DNA from: Calidithermus roseus
Lineage (GTDB): Bacteria > Deinococcota > Deinococci > Deinococcales > Thermaceae
Direction: 5' to 3'
Length of the DNA: 39,026 nt
Assembly: GCF_003574095.1 (NCBI RefSeq)
Contig: NZ_QWLA01000027.1
Location: 1-39,026, forward strand
Under the pieces are notes generated by a model, which saw nothing but the letters and a program-made list of their open reading frames with translations, was not told where the DNA came from and made no database searches. The stretch's first letter is position 1, and every line of letters begins with the position of its first letter. The translations under genes were made by a program, and so were the position numbers. Positions 18,311-24,890 of the stretch are shown piece after piece.

Positions 18311-19381
18311 GTGAGCGCAGACCTGCACTTTGACTTCGACCGCTACCCCTATCTGACCCAGGGCCTTCCGGGCCTCGAGGGGCGCATCCGCACCGAGCCC
18401 GCCGACTTTCAGGTGACCGAAGTGCCTGCCTATACCCCCAGCGGCGAGGGCGAGCACTTCTACTTCCTCCTCGAGAAGCAGGGCCTCACCACCCGCGCTG
18501 TCTTCGAGTTCCTGCGCGACGAGCTGCGCATCAACGAGGCTTCCATCGGGGTGGCGGGGCTCAAAGACAAGCACGCCCTCACCCGCCAGTGGTTCAGCGT
18601 GCCCCTGCGGGCCGCCGAGCGCCTGGATGGGCTGGAGAAGCTGCCCGGAGTGCGCATCCTCGAGACCGGCGTTCACGGCAACAAGCTGCGGGTGGGGCAC
18701 CTCAGGGGCAACCGCTTTCGCATCCTCATCCGCACCGACACACCGCCCGACATAGGCAACGTCCGAACCGTGCTGGAGCGGCTCGAGCGCCACGGTGTCC
18801 CCAACTATTACGGCCCCCAGCGCTTCGGCATCGGGGGGCGAAACCCCCTGCGCGGCTACGAGCTCGTCACCACCGGCAAGGGCCGGGGCAACCCCTGGCT
18901 CAAGCGCTTCCTCATCGGCAGCCTGCAAAGCCTGCTGTTCAACGACTGGCTGGCCGAGCGGCTGAGGGCGGGAATCTTCGACCGGGTAATCCAGGGTGAC
19001 GTAGCTAAGAAGCACGACACCGGCGGGGAGTTTGTGGTGCGGGACCCCGAGGCCGAGAACCCCAGGGCCCAGCGCTTCGAGATCAGCGCCACCGGGCCGC
19101 TCTACGGCAAGAAGTACCGTGAGGCCGAAGGCGAAGCCCGCGCCCTCGAGGAGCGCATCCTGGCCCGCTACGGGCTGAAGCGCGAGCAGTTCGCCGCGCG
19201 CAAGGGCGACCGCCGCTGGATCCGCTTCCCCTTGCAGGAGTGGGCGCTCGAGCCCGCCCCCGAAGGGCTATGGGTCAGCTTTTTCCTGCCCAAGGGTGCT
19301 TACGCCACCACCGTGCTGCGCGAGGTGATGAAGCGCAACCCCGAGGAGGAAGTGGACGAAGCCGAGGAAATAGAAGCGTAG
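18311..19381 (+). CDS. truD: tRNA pseudouridine(13) synthase TruD
   Basis: Converts U13 of tRNA-Glu to pseudouridine. The protein has 356 residues, the typical bacterial length. The catalytic motif GLKDKHALTRQWFS contains Asp86. Other family signatures are the N-terminal DFQVTEVPAYTPSGEGEHFYF with the conserved EH-F, HLRGNRFRILIR, and NYYGPQRFGIGGRNP. The GTG start at 18311 follows a TACGAT box by 7 nt. The gene is divergent from tilS-tadA, so the promoter region serves two tRNA-modification enzymes. The C-terminal acidic tail (EEEVDEAEEIEA) is not part of the fold. Confidence 0.96.
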   Translation: MSADLHFDFDRYPYLTQGLPGLEGRIRTEPADFQVTEVPAYTPSGEGEHFYFLLEKQGLTTRAVFEFLRDELRINEASIGVAGLKDKHALTRQWFSVPLRAAERLDGLEKLPGVRILETGVHGNKLRVGHLRGNRFRILIRTDTPPDIGNVRTVLERLERHGVPNYYGPQRFGIGGRNPLRGYELVTTGKGRGNPWLKRFLIGSLQSLLFNDWLAERLRAGIFDRVIQGDVAKKHDTGGEFVVRDPEAENPRAQRFEISATGPLYGKKYREAEGEARALEERILARYGLKREQFAARKGDRRWIRFPLQEWALEPAPEGLWVSFFLPKGAYATTVLREVMKRNPEEEVDEAEEIEA

Positions 19382-19406
19382 GGGTGCCCCTGGCGCTTTA
19401 CGTTCA

Positions 19407-20204
19407 TCAAATCCCCGCCTGCTCGAGCGCTTCCCCCAGGCGCTGGCGCGCTTGCTCGGGGTCGTCTAGGTCAGCGGGAAAGCGCAGGCGTTGGGTGGAC
19501 TCGTCGGCGTCGCGGATGTCGGAGATCAGGCCGATGAGGCCAGCGGTGCTGCGGTCGAGTTGAAGGATGAACTCCAGCTCCTCGGCGAGGCTGGCGAGGG
19601 TCAGCTCGAGCTTGTCCAGTCGGCCTTTATAGCTGGCCGTGGGGACGAAGGTAAAGGTCTGCACCACCGGCAAGGGCAGGCTCAGCCAGGCCCCCCGGAG
19701 CATGATCTGGGTGGCGTTGCGCACACCCACCAGGCAGAACCCCGCCCGGCGCACCCCCTCGAGCGCCACCTCCACGGCGGGCAGGGGCAGGACCTCGAGC
19801 GGGTCGGAGTCCTGCGGGTCGAGGCCCCAGGACACCGCCAGTCCGGTGCGCAGCCAGACCCGGTTGCGAGGCGGGCGCTTGGGGTTGGCCTCGTCTGGGC
19901 TCAGGGTGCTGGGAGTGTGGGGTGGGAGCACGAAGTTGAACAGCACCTCGGCCTCCTGTCCCGCACCCAGCCGCAACTCTTCCCCCAGCTCGAAGCGGGC
20001 CACGGTATGGGTGCTGAGGCGGTCATCGTGCTCGACATGGGTCATCAGGTCGAGGTAGATGCCCAGCACCCGCTGATCGGCCTGGCCTCCCCGCAGGTGC
20101 ACGATCCCCTCGAGCCGCTCGCCAGGCCGCAGGACGTGGGAGGTGAGCAGGGTATCCACCCTGGCCGAACCGATGCCGAAGCTCGCCAAAAGACGCCGCA
20201 CCAT
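19407..20204 (-). CDS. Spo0M-like arrestin-fold protein
   Basis: Protein of 265 residues matching the sporulation-control protein Spo0M family: FGIGSARVDTLL at the N-terminus, RPGERLEGIVHLRGG, then the paired beta-sandwich region with FNFVLPPHTPST, and a C-terminal stretch resembling LELTLASLAEEL. In Bacillus, Spo0M modulates the phosphorelay and cell-surface properties; members also occur in bacteria that do not sporulate, with unknown role. ATG 20204 is chosen because a TATACT box (20214-20219) ends 9 nt before it. The alpha/beta hydrolase gene upstream on the same strand ends 31 nt earlier. Confidence 0.82.
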   Translation of the reverse strand: MVRRLLASFGIGSARVDTLLTSHVLRPGERLEGIVHLRGGQADQRVLGIYLDLMTHVEHDDRLSTHTVARFELGEELRLGAGQEAEVLFNFVLPPHTPSTLSPDEANPKRPPRNRVWLRTGLAVSWGLDPQDSDPLEVLPLPAVEVALEGVRRAGFCLVGVRNATQIMLRGAWLSLPLPVVQTFTFVPTASYKGRLDKLELTLASLAEELEFILQLDRSTAGLIGLISDIRDADESTQRLRFPADLDDPEQARQRLGEALEQAGI

Positions 20205-20235
20205 GACCAAGTGAGTATAGCGCCGCCCCAGGCCC

Positions 20236-20970
20236 TTACAGCACCGGCAGTTCATCCAGGCCGTCGTGCCAGCTCGGGGGCCCCTGCAAAAAACCCTCAG
20301 CGTCGTGCAAAAAAGCCGAAAGCACGGCCAGCGCCTCAGCGGGGTTTTCCCAGGGGGCCAGATGGCCGGTGGCCTCGAGGCTCACCCGCATGGCCCGCTG
20401 ATCGGGCACCCACTCCACCGCCTCCTGGGCGTAGCGACTGGGGGTGAACACGTCCTCGGCCCCGATGACCACCAGCACCGGGCAGCGCAGCAGGCGCAAA
20501 GCCTTGCGCCCATCGGGCAGCTCGGATAAAGCCCGCAGCCAGCGCTCGAGGTCACCCTCGCGCAAACCCTCGGCCCAGGCCGCGATGGCCTCCTGGCCGT
20601 GCTCGAGCAGCACCGGCCCGAAGAGCCAGGGCTTAGCCGCCGTGACGAAGGCTTCCAGGCCCCGCCTTCGGGCCTCCTCGAGCGCCCCCAGGCGTGCGCG
20701 AAGCGCGGCGTCCACCCGGAGGATGGGGCTCAGCAGCGTCAGGCTCCTGGCCTGACCGTGGGCCGCAACTTGTGTCCCGGCCCAGCTTGCCTCGGCAAAA
20801 GCCACGACGTGGGCCCCAGGGGGAACCTCTGCGCGCCAGGCCTCGAGTTGCTCGGAGGGCGTGGCGCGGGGAGTGAGTTCCAAGCAACGCAAGCCCTCGA
20901 GGCCCTCCCGCAATGAGCGGAACCCGGCTGGAGGCGCCAGCAGGCCGGGCAGAAAGACCACCGTTTCCAC
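20236..20970 (-). CDS. Alpha/beta hydrolase
   Basis: Predicted hydrolase of 244 residues. The strand-turn motifs are VVFLPGLLAPP near the N-terminus (oxyanion region), VVAFAEASWAGTQVA with the likely nucleophile Ser in A-x-S-x-A-G rather than G-x-S-x-G, VLVVIGAEDVFTP (acidic residue) and ATGHLAPWENP (His). The GTG start at 20970 is inferred because the fold begins at once; the open frame extends to 21303 but overlaps the divergent thioesterase. No substrate can be proposed. It precedes the Spo0M-like gene and may be co-transcribed with it. Confidence 0.8.
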   Translation of the reverse strand: METVVFLPGLLAPPAGFRSLREGLEGLRCLELTPRATPSEQLEAWRAEVPPGAHVVAFAEASWAGTQVAAHGQARSLTLLSPILRVDAALRARLGALEEARRRGLEAFVTAAKPWLFGPVLLEHGQEAIAAWAEGLREGDLERWLRALSELPDGRKALRLLRCPVLVVIGAEDVFTPSRYAQEAVEWVPDQRAMRVSLEATGHLAPWENPAEALAVLSAFLHDAEGFLQGPPSWHDGLDELPVL

Positions 20971-21042
20971 AGGCTCAATCTTGGCACGCCACAGTCCAGC
21001 CAAATGCGCCTGCCCATCCAGTCTGGCCACGCGCGACGAGCG

Positions 21043-21048
21043 TACATT
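21043..21048 (+). promoter_or_regulatory. -10 box (TACATT) of the thioesterase gene
   Basis: TACATT ends 6 nt before ATG 21055, and no Shine-Dalgarno is present. This is the same leaderless layout as moaC and the Rrf2 gene. Confidence 0.5.
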
Positions 21049-21054
21049 GACGCC

Positions 21055-21468
21055 ATGCCTTACATGGACCCTTCGCAGTTTTCCCCCGAAACCCTCATGA
21101 GCACCCTCGGCATCCAGGTGACGGAGGCCACCCCCGAGCGCGTGGTGGCCCAGATGGAAGTCACCCCCCGCCACCACCAGCCCTTCGGCTTCCTCCACGG
21201 CGGCGCCTCCGTCGCCCTGGCCGAAACCGTCGCCAGCATCGGCGCGTACCTGGCCGCTCCCGAGGGGCATACCTCCTTCGGCCTCGAGATCAACGCCAAT
21301 CACCTGCGCTCCATGCGCTCAGGCAAGGTCACCGCCGTAGCCACCCCGCTCCACAAAGGTCGCACCACTCACGTCTGGAACATCGAAATCCGCGACGAGA
21401 AATCCCGCTTAGTCTGCGTCTCCCGCTGCACGCTGGCGATCGTGCCGGCTCGAGGAGATAGCCGATAG
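21055..21468 (+). CDS. PaaI-family hotdog thioesterase
   Basis: Predicted acyl-CoA thioesterase of 137 residues. The hotdog-fold signature is PFGFLHGGASVALAETVASIGA with HGG and the catalytic acidic residue in the following helix, then INANHLRSMRSGKVTAVATPLHKGRTTHVW. PaaI-like enzymes hydrolyse aryl-CoA or other small acyl-CoA thioesters. The last codons (GDSR) and the TAG stop (21466-21468) fall within a family A dispersed repeat, so the original C-terminus may have been replaced. It is divergent from the alpha/beta hydrolase. Confidence 0.9.
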   Translation: MPYMDPSQFSPETLMSTLGIQVTEATPERVVAQMEVTPRHHQPFGFLHGGASVALAETVASIGAYLAAPEGHTSFGLEINANHLRSMRSGKVTAVATPLHKGRTTHVWNIEIRDEKSRLVCVSRCTLAIVPARGDSR

Positions 21469-21484
21469 TCGATAGTCGATAGCT
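21457..21484. repeat. Family A repeat copy supplying the thioesterase stop codon
   Basis: Three tandem units of the GATAGTC/GATAGCC type. The reading frame of the thioesterase ends inside it. Confidence 0.6.
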
Positions 21485-21806
21485 GAACGCCTTTTGAAAT
21501 CGATCATCCACTGGGGTTGTGCCCCGCCCCGCAGGCCGACTACAGCCCCACTCCCCAGTGGAAGGACACTCACCCCGCGAGCCGGTCCCTGGCCGGGGTG
21601 TGCGGCTCGCGAGGGAGGGGGTGAGGGAGGTGGCGCAGACGAGCATGCCGCCGGCCCCGGCGGCATGTCTGCGAGTCCCTCGGAGGGCGAAAGGGGGAGG
21701 TGATGGGGAATCGCCTCCCCCTACGTCCTCCGACGGCGGAGCGGTCCCCGCCAAACCACCCTACCCAAAACCACCCCAGGCCCGCCCCACAAGTCCCGCA
21801 AGCGTA
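21485..21806. repeat. GC-rich cluster of inverted repeats, no gene
   Basis: Five nested or successive hairpins can be read. CCACTGGGG (21508-21516) pairs with CCCCAGTGG (21553-21561). GCGAGCCG (21577-21584) pairs with CGGCTCGC (21603-21610). CATGCCGCCGG (21644-21654) pairs with CCGGCGGCATG (21657-21667), extended by GCAGA/TCTGC. GGGGGAGG (21693-21700) pairs with CCTCCCCC (21714-21721). CTCCG pairs with CGGAG near 21729-21740. I see no coding signal. It could be a small non-autonomous element or a structured spacer. Confidence 0.5.
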
Positions 21807-21836
21807 TTGACAGGCAATCCAGACTGCCCTTACACT
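21807..21836 (+). promoter_or_regulatory. Promoter of the aro leader (TTGACA-18-TACACT)
   Basis: A perfect -35 TTGACA (21807-21812) and TACACT (21831-21836) are 18 bp apart. Transcription would start near 21843, three bases before the ATG of the leader peptide. Confidence 0.75.
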
Positions 21837-21845
21837 CCTGGGCAT

Positions 21846-21929
21846 ATGCAGACGCACGGGGTTACCAGAGCCAGTGCCCGCTTTTATGGGTACTTTTATT
21901 GGCCTACGGTCCCCGTGAGGTCGGCATAG
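21846..21929 (+). CDS. Aromatic leader peptide of the aroF attenuator (27 residues)
   Basis: Short ORF with no domain: codons 13-19 read Phe-Tyr-Gly-Tyr-Phe-Tyr-Trp (21882-21902), six aromatic residues of seven. It lies between a strong promoter and an intrinsic terminator upstream of DAHP synthase. Leader peptides of this kind sense charged tRNA by ribosome stalling. The ATG is about 3 nt from the predicted transcription start, so it would be translated as a near-leaderless message. The last codons (21908-21920) contain the 5' arm of an antiterminator. Confidence 0.8.
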   Translation: MQTHGVTRASARFYGYFYWPTVPVRSA

Positions 21930-21963
21930 CGCATTTGGGCTTGCACAGACGCCTCCGGGGACC
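21908..21963 (+). promoter_or_regulatory. Antiterminator of the aroF leader
   Basis: GGTCCCCGTGAGG (21908-21920) pairs with CCTCCGGGGACC (21952-21963) through 12 base pairs with one bulged base (21916). This pairing uses the whole 5' arm of the terminator except its first base, so the two structures are mutually exclusive. The 5' arm lies within leader codons 21-25 and would be covered by a ribosome that reaches the stop codon. Confidence 0.7.
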
Positions 21964-21981
21964 ACCCCCGGAGGCTTTTTT
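21951..21981 (+). terminator. Attenuator terminator upstream of aroF
   Basis: GCCTCCGGGG (21951-21960) pairs perfectly with CCCCGGAGGC (21966-21975) around a 5-nt loop, followed by six Ts (21976-21981). It is a textbook intrinsic terminator, 34 nt before the aroF start codon. Confidence 0.9.
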
Positions 21982-22015
21982 GCATCCCCAGTCCAAGCCT
22001 CAAGGGAGGGAAGGC

Positions 22016-23053
22016 ATGTTGATCATCCTCAAACACGGCGCAGGGCAGGTAGAGATCGAGACCATCGTCGCGGAAATCCAGCGGGTAGGATACCGGCCCC
22101 ACGTCTCACAGGGCGAGAACACCACGCTGGTGGGGGCCATCGGCAAAGGCCCTACGCCCGAATTGCTCGAGCACTTTAGGGCCTTGCCGGAGGTAGCCGA
22201 AGTGATCCCCATCAGCAAGCCCTACAAACTCGCCAGCCTCGAGGTCCAACCCAAGCCCTCCGTGATCTCCTGGCCCACCGGCTCCACCGGCGGCAACGCC
22301 TTCATGGTGGCCGCCGGGCCCTGCGGCGTGGAGTCGCGCGAGCAGATCCTCACCGCCGCCCGCTTCGTCAAGCGCCACGGCGCCCAGATGCTGCGCGGTG
22401 GAGCCTTCAAGCCCCGCACCTCCCCCTACTCTTACCAGGGCATGGGCCGCGAGGGGCTGGAGCTGCTGGTCGAAGCCCGCGCCGAGACCGGCCTGCCCAT
22501 CGTGACCGAGGTGCTCTCCCCCGAGCAGGTCGAGCTGGTGGCCCATCACGCCGACATGCTCCAGATCGGCGCCCGCAACGCCCAGAACTTCGCGCTCTTG
22601 CAGGCGGTGGGCGAGACCAACAAGCCGGTGATGCTCAAGCGCGGCATGAGCATGACGCTCGAGGAATTCCTCATGAGCGCCGAGTACGTGCTCTCGAGGG
22701 GCAACCTCAAGGTGATCCTCGTCGAGCGCGGCATCCGCACCTTCGAGAAGGCCACCCGCTTCACCCTCGACGTCTCGGCGGTGCCAGTGCTCAAGTCCTG
22801 GACCCACCTGCCGGTGTGGATTGACCCCTCCCACGCCGCAGGCAAGCGCGACTACGTCACCGCGCTGGCCCTGGCCGGGGTGGCCGCCGGAGCCGACGGC
22901 ATCATCGTAGAAACCCACCCCGAGCCCGAAAAGGCCCTCTCCGACGCGGCCCAGCAACTCCACGAGCACGAGTTCGCCCTGCTGATGAAGAAAGTCCGGG
23001 CCATCCTGCCCGCAGTGGGCAAGCAGATGGTGGGCGGCCTCGAGCTTGCCTGA
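22016..23053 (+). CDS. aroF: 3-deoxy-D-arabino-heptulosonate 7-phosphate synthase, type I beta with N-terminal regulatory domain
   Basis: First enzyme of the shikimate pathway: condenses phosphoenolpyruvate with erythrose 4-phosphate. The protein has 345 residues. Residues 1 to about 75 (MLIILKHGAGQVEIETIVAE on) form a ferredoxin-like domain of the type that binds tyrosine or phenylalanine in relatives. The catalytic barrel follows with GPCGVESREQI, MLRGGAFKPRTSPYSYQG, EVLSPEQVELV, LKRGMSMTLEEFL, and WIDPSHAAGKRDYV. The ATG at 22016 has GGGAGGGAAGG upstream. The gene is first in a pair with tyrA and lies behind a leader-peptide attenuator, so both feedback and transcriptional control by aromatic amino acids are likely. 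Confidence 0.97.
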   Translation: MLIILKHGAGQVEIETIVAEIQRVGYRPHVSQGENTTLVGAIGKGPTPELLEHFRALPEVAEVIPISKPYKLASLEVQPKPSVISWPTGSTGGNAFMVAAGPCGVESREQILTAARFVKRHGAQMLRGGAFKPRTSPYSYQGMGREGLELLVEARAETGLPIVTEVLSPEQVELVAHHADMLQIGARNAQNFALLQAVGETNKPVMLKRGMSMTLEEFLMSAEYVLSRGNLKVILVERGIRTFEKATRFTLDVSAVPVLKSWTHLPVWIDPSHAAGKRDYVTALALAGVAAGADGIIVETHPEPEKALSDAAQQLHEHEFALLMKKVRAILPAVGKQMVGGLELA

Positions 23054-23077
23054 GCCCGAAGGACGCGGGTAAACTGC

Positions 23078-23162
23078 CCTTCCATGAGCCACACGGCACC
23101 TTTTGAACCTTCCACGTCTGTCGGGTTGCCAGCGTACGACGTAGGACGTACGACGTAGGACG
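23078..23162 (+). other. Possible former leaderless start of tyrA, interrupted by a repeat
   Basis: A GGGTAAACT box ends 8 nt before an ATG at 23084 that is in frame with tyrA. The frame reads MSHTAPFEPSTSVGLPAYDV and then meets TAG inside a family B repeat (23132-23162), 9 nt before the present tyrA ATG. The repeat also provides AGGA as ribosome-binding site for ATG 23168. Confidence 0.4.
23132..23162. repeat. Dispersed repeat family B copy, two tandem units
   Basis: GTACGACGTAGGAC occurs twice in tandem immediately upstream of tyrA. Confidence 0.65.
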
Positions 23163-23167
23163 CCCTT

Positions 23168-24247
23168 ATGAAGCCTCTGTTCAACAAGGTGGGCATCTTC
23201 GGCATCGGCTTGCTGGGGGGCAGCGTGGCCCTGGGCCTGCGCGAGCGCTTCCTGGCGAGCGAGGTCCACGCCTATGACCCCGACCCCTCCGCCCTCGAGG
23301 ACGCCCTGGCCCTGGGCGTGGCCGACAAGGTCCACACCACGCCGGGAAGCTGGATCGGCGAGCTGGACCTGGGCGTGCTGGCCGCTCCGGTAGGGGTACT
23401 CACCGAGGTAGGCCGGCAGTTGGCCCCTTATGCCCGCCCCGACAGCCTCTGGACCGACGTGGGCAGCGTCAAGGGGCCGGTGGTCCAGGCGCTTTCGGGG
23501 GTGCTGCCCAACTTCGTGGGCAGCCACCCCATGGCCGGCAGCGAGAAGGCCGGGGTGGAGGCGGCCCACGCCGGTCTGCTGCAAAACGCGGTGTGGGTCA
23601 TCACCCCCACGCCCGAGACACCTCCGCAGGCCCTCGAGCGCCTGCGGCACCTGGTCAAGGAACTCGGCGCCTACCCGCTCGAGATCCCCCCCGCCCTCCA
23701 CGACCGGCTGGTGGCCCGCATCTCCCACCTCCCCTACCTGCTGGCCGTGGCCCTCAACCACATGGTGGCCCGCGACGAGCACCAGGAATTGCTAATGTTC
23801 CTGGCCGCCGGGGGCTTCCGCGACCTCACCCGCGTGGCCTCGGGCTCCCCGCGCATGAGCCGGGATATGGTGGTGAGCAACCGTGAGGCCCTGCGCGAAG
23901 CGGTGGAGGAATTGCGCGCCATCCTGGCCGAACTCGAGGAGTTGCTCGAGCACCCCGAAGAGCTGCTCGAGGCCGCCCTGGCCGCCAAGCGCACCCGCGA
24001 CTCCCTCCCCATCGTCAAGCGCAGCCTGCTGCCCACCCTGCACGAGCTGGTGGTGCAGGTGCCTGACAAGCCCGGCCAGATCGCCAGAATCTCCAACGCC
24101 CTGGGCGACGCCCACATCAACATCAAGCAGTTCGAGGTGCTGGCCATCCGCGACGAGGGCGGGGCCATCCGCATGGGCTTCGCCACGGCGGAAGAACGCG
24201 AGGCGGCCCGGCGAATCCTGGAGAACATCGGCTACCGGTTGCGGTGA
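23168..24247 (+). CDS. tyrA: Prephenate dehydrogenase with C-terminal ACT domain
   Basis: Oxidatively decarboxylates prephenate to 4-hydroxyphenylpyruvate in tyrosine synthesis. The protein has 359 residues. The Rossmann motif is GIFGIGLLGGSVALGL (9-24); the substrate region GSHPMAGSEKAGVEAA contains the catalytic His; and SHLPYLLAVALNHMV follows. A glutamate- and leucine-rich helical segment (about 250-275) leads to an ACT domain (LVVQVPDKPGQIARISNALGDAHINI, about 290-359), likely to bind tyrosine or another aromatic acid. The gene follows aroF after 114 nt and probably belongs to the same attenuator-controlled unit, although a separate promoter may exist at 23070. Confidence 0.96.
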   Translation: MKPLFNKVGIFGIGLLGGSVALGLRERFLASEVHAYDPDPSALEDALALGVADKVHTTPGSWIGELDLGVLAAPVGVLTEVGRQLAPYARPDSLWTDVGSVKGPVVQALSGVLPNFVGSHPMAGSEKAGVEAAHAGLLQNAVWVITPTPETPPQALERLRHLVKELGAYPLEIPPALHDRLVARISHLPYLLAVALNHMVARDEHQELLMFLAAGGFRDLTRVASGSPRMSRDMVVSNREALREAVEELRAILAELEELLEHPEELLEAALAAKRTRDSLPIVKRSLLPTLHELVVQVPDKPGQIARISNALGDAHINIKQFEVLAIRDEGGAIRMGFATAEEREAARRILENIGYRLR

Positions 24248-24256
24248 TGGTGGGAG

Positions 24257-24278
24257 TGTCGATAGCCAATAGCCAAAG
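24257..24278. repeat. Dispersed repeat family A copy (degenerate)
   Basis: TCGATAGCCAATAGCCAAAGG: three drifting units right after tyrA. Confidence 0.45.
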
Positions 24279-24318
24279 GCCAAACGTAAGACACCGGACG
24301 TAGGGGTATCCCTCTTCT

Positions 24319-24341
24319 CGCCCAGCCTTAGTGGCTGGGCG
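24319..24341. terminator. Perfect hairpin at the tyrA / DUF1648 convergent junction
   Basis: CGCCCAGCC (24319-24327) pairs with GGCTGGGCG (24333-24341) around TTAGT. The loop contains the stop codon of the minus-strand membrane protein. No T-run is present on either strand; termination is inferred from position. Confidence 0.5.
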
Positions 24342-24873
24342 CTTGGCCTCTCCCCTGCCTGTCCTCGAGCCGCTCGAGCACCCCCCGCAAGCTGCGCCCC
24401 AGAAGGCTCGCGAGGAGCACCAGATAGGCGAGGATGAGCACCCACCCGGCGATCACCAAGCCGCCCGGCAACGGGGTGCCGTGGGCGTAGCGGGCCATCA
24501 TCCAGGTGATCAACCAGGCCACGAGCAGCACCGCCAGCAGCAGCGCCCACAGGAAGCCCCACACCACCGACAGCGCCTCCTGCCGGGCCGCCGGGGGGAG
24601 GCGGAGCAGCCGGTCCTTGTGCGGGACGTTCAGCCAGGTGAGGCGGGCGTCCCGCAAGGTCAGGGCCGAAAGGGCAACGATAAAAGCGGCGAGTCCGCTG
24701 AAGATAAGGAGAACTTGGAGCAGGCTCGACTTCGCCCCCCACGCCAGCGCGTTACCCTGAAGGTCGAAGTGGGTGGGAATCCGGTCGGGGAGCTTTTCAT
24801 AAGCCAGCAGGCCGTACCCCCACAGACCGAGCAGGAGCAGCAGATCGAGAGCGGCCAACAGCCAATTGAGCAT
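24328..24873 (-). CDS. DUF1648-domain membrane protein
   Basis: Integral membrane protein of 181 residues. The N-terminal helix (LLAALDLLLLLGLWGYGLLAY) is followed by LPDRIPTHFDLQGNALAWGAKSS, the signature of DUF1648, also seen in SdpI-type immunity and signalling proteins. Three further helices are visible around LIFSGLAAFIVAL, LWALLLAVLLVAWLITW and LVIAGWVLILAYLVLLASLL. ATG 24873 lies 6 nt after a TATTCT box (24880-24885), and the glycolate oxidase-like gene ends 17 nt upstream on the same strand. The role is unknown. Confidence 0.83.
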   Translation of the reverse strand: MLNWLLAALDLLLLLGLWGYGLLAYEKLPDRIPTHFDLQGNALAWGAKSSLLQVLLIFSGLAAFIVALSALTLRDARLTWLNVPHKDRLLRLPPAARQEALSVVWGFLWALLLAVLLVAWLITWMMARYAHGTPLPGGLVIAGWVLILAYLVLLASLLGRSLRGVLERLEDRQGRGQAPSH

Positions 24874-24890
24874 GGCTCCAGAATACTCCC

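Noticed and set aside
16512-18314. 600-codon plus-strand ORF
   Set aside because: It is antisense to tRNA-Ser and tilS-tadA, begins inside the hairpin and tRNA, and has no recognisable domain.
22106-23782. 558-codon minus-strand ORF opposite aroF and tyrA
   Set aside because: Shadow frame of two clear enzymes; composition is repetitive and it spans their intergenic gap.
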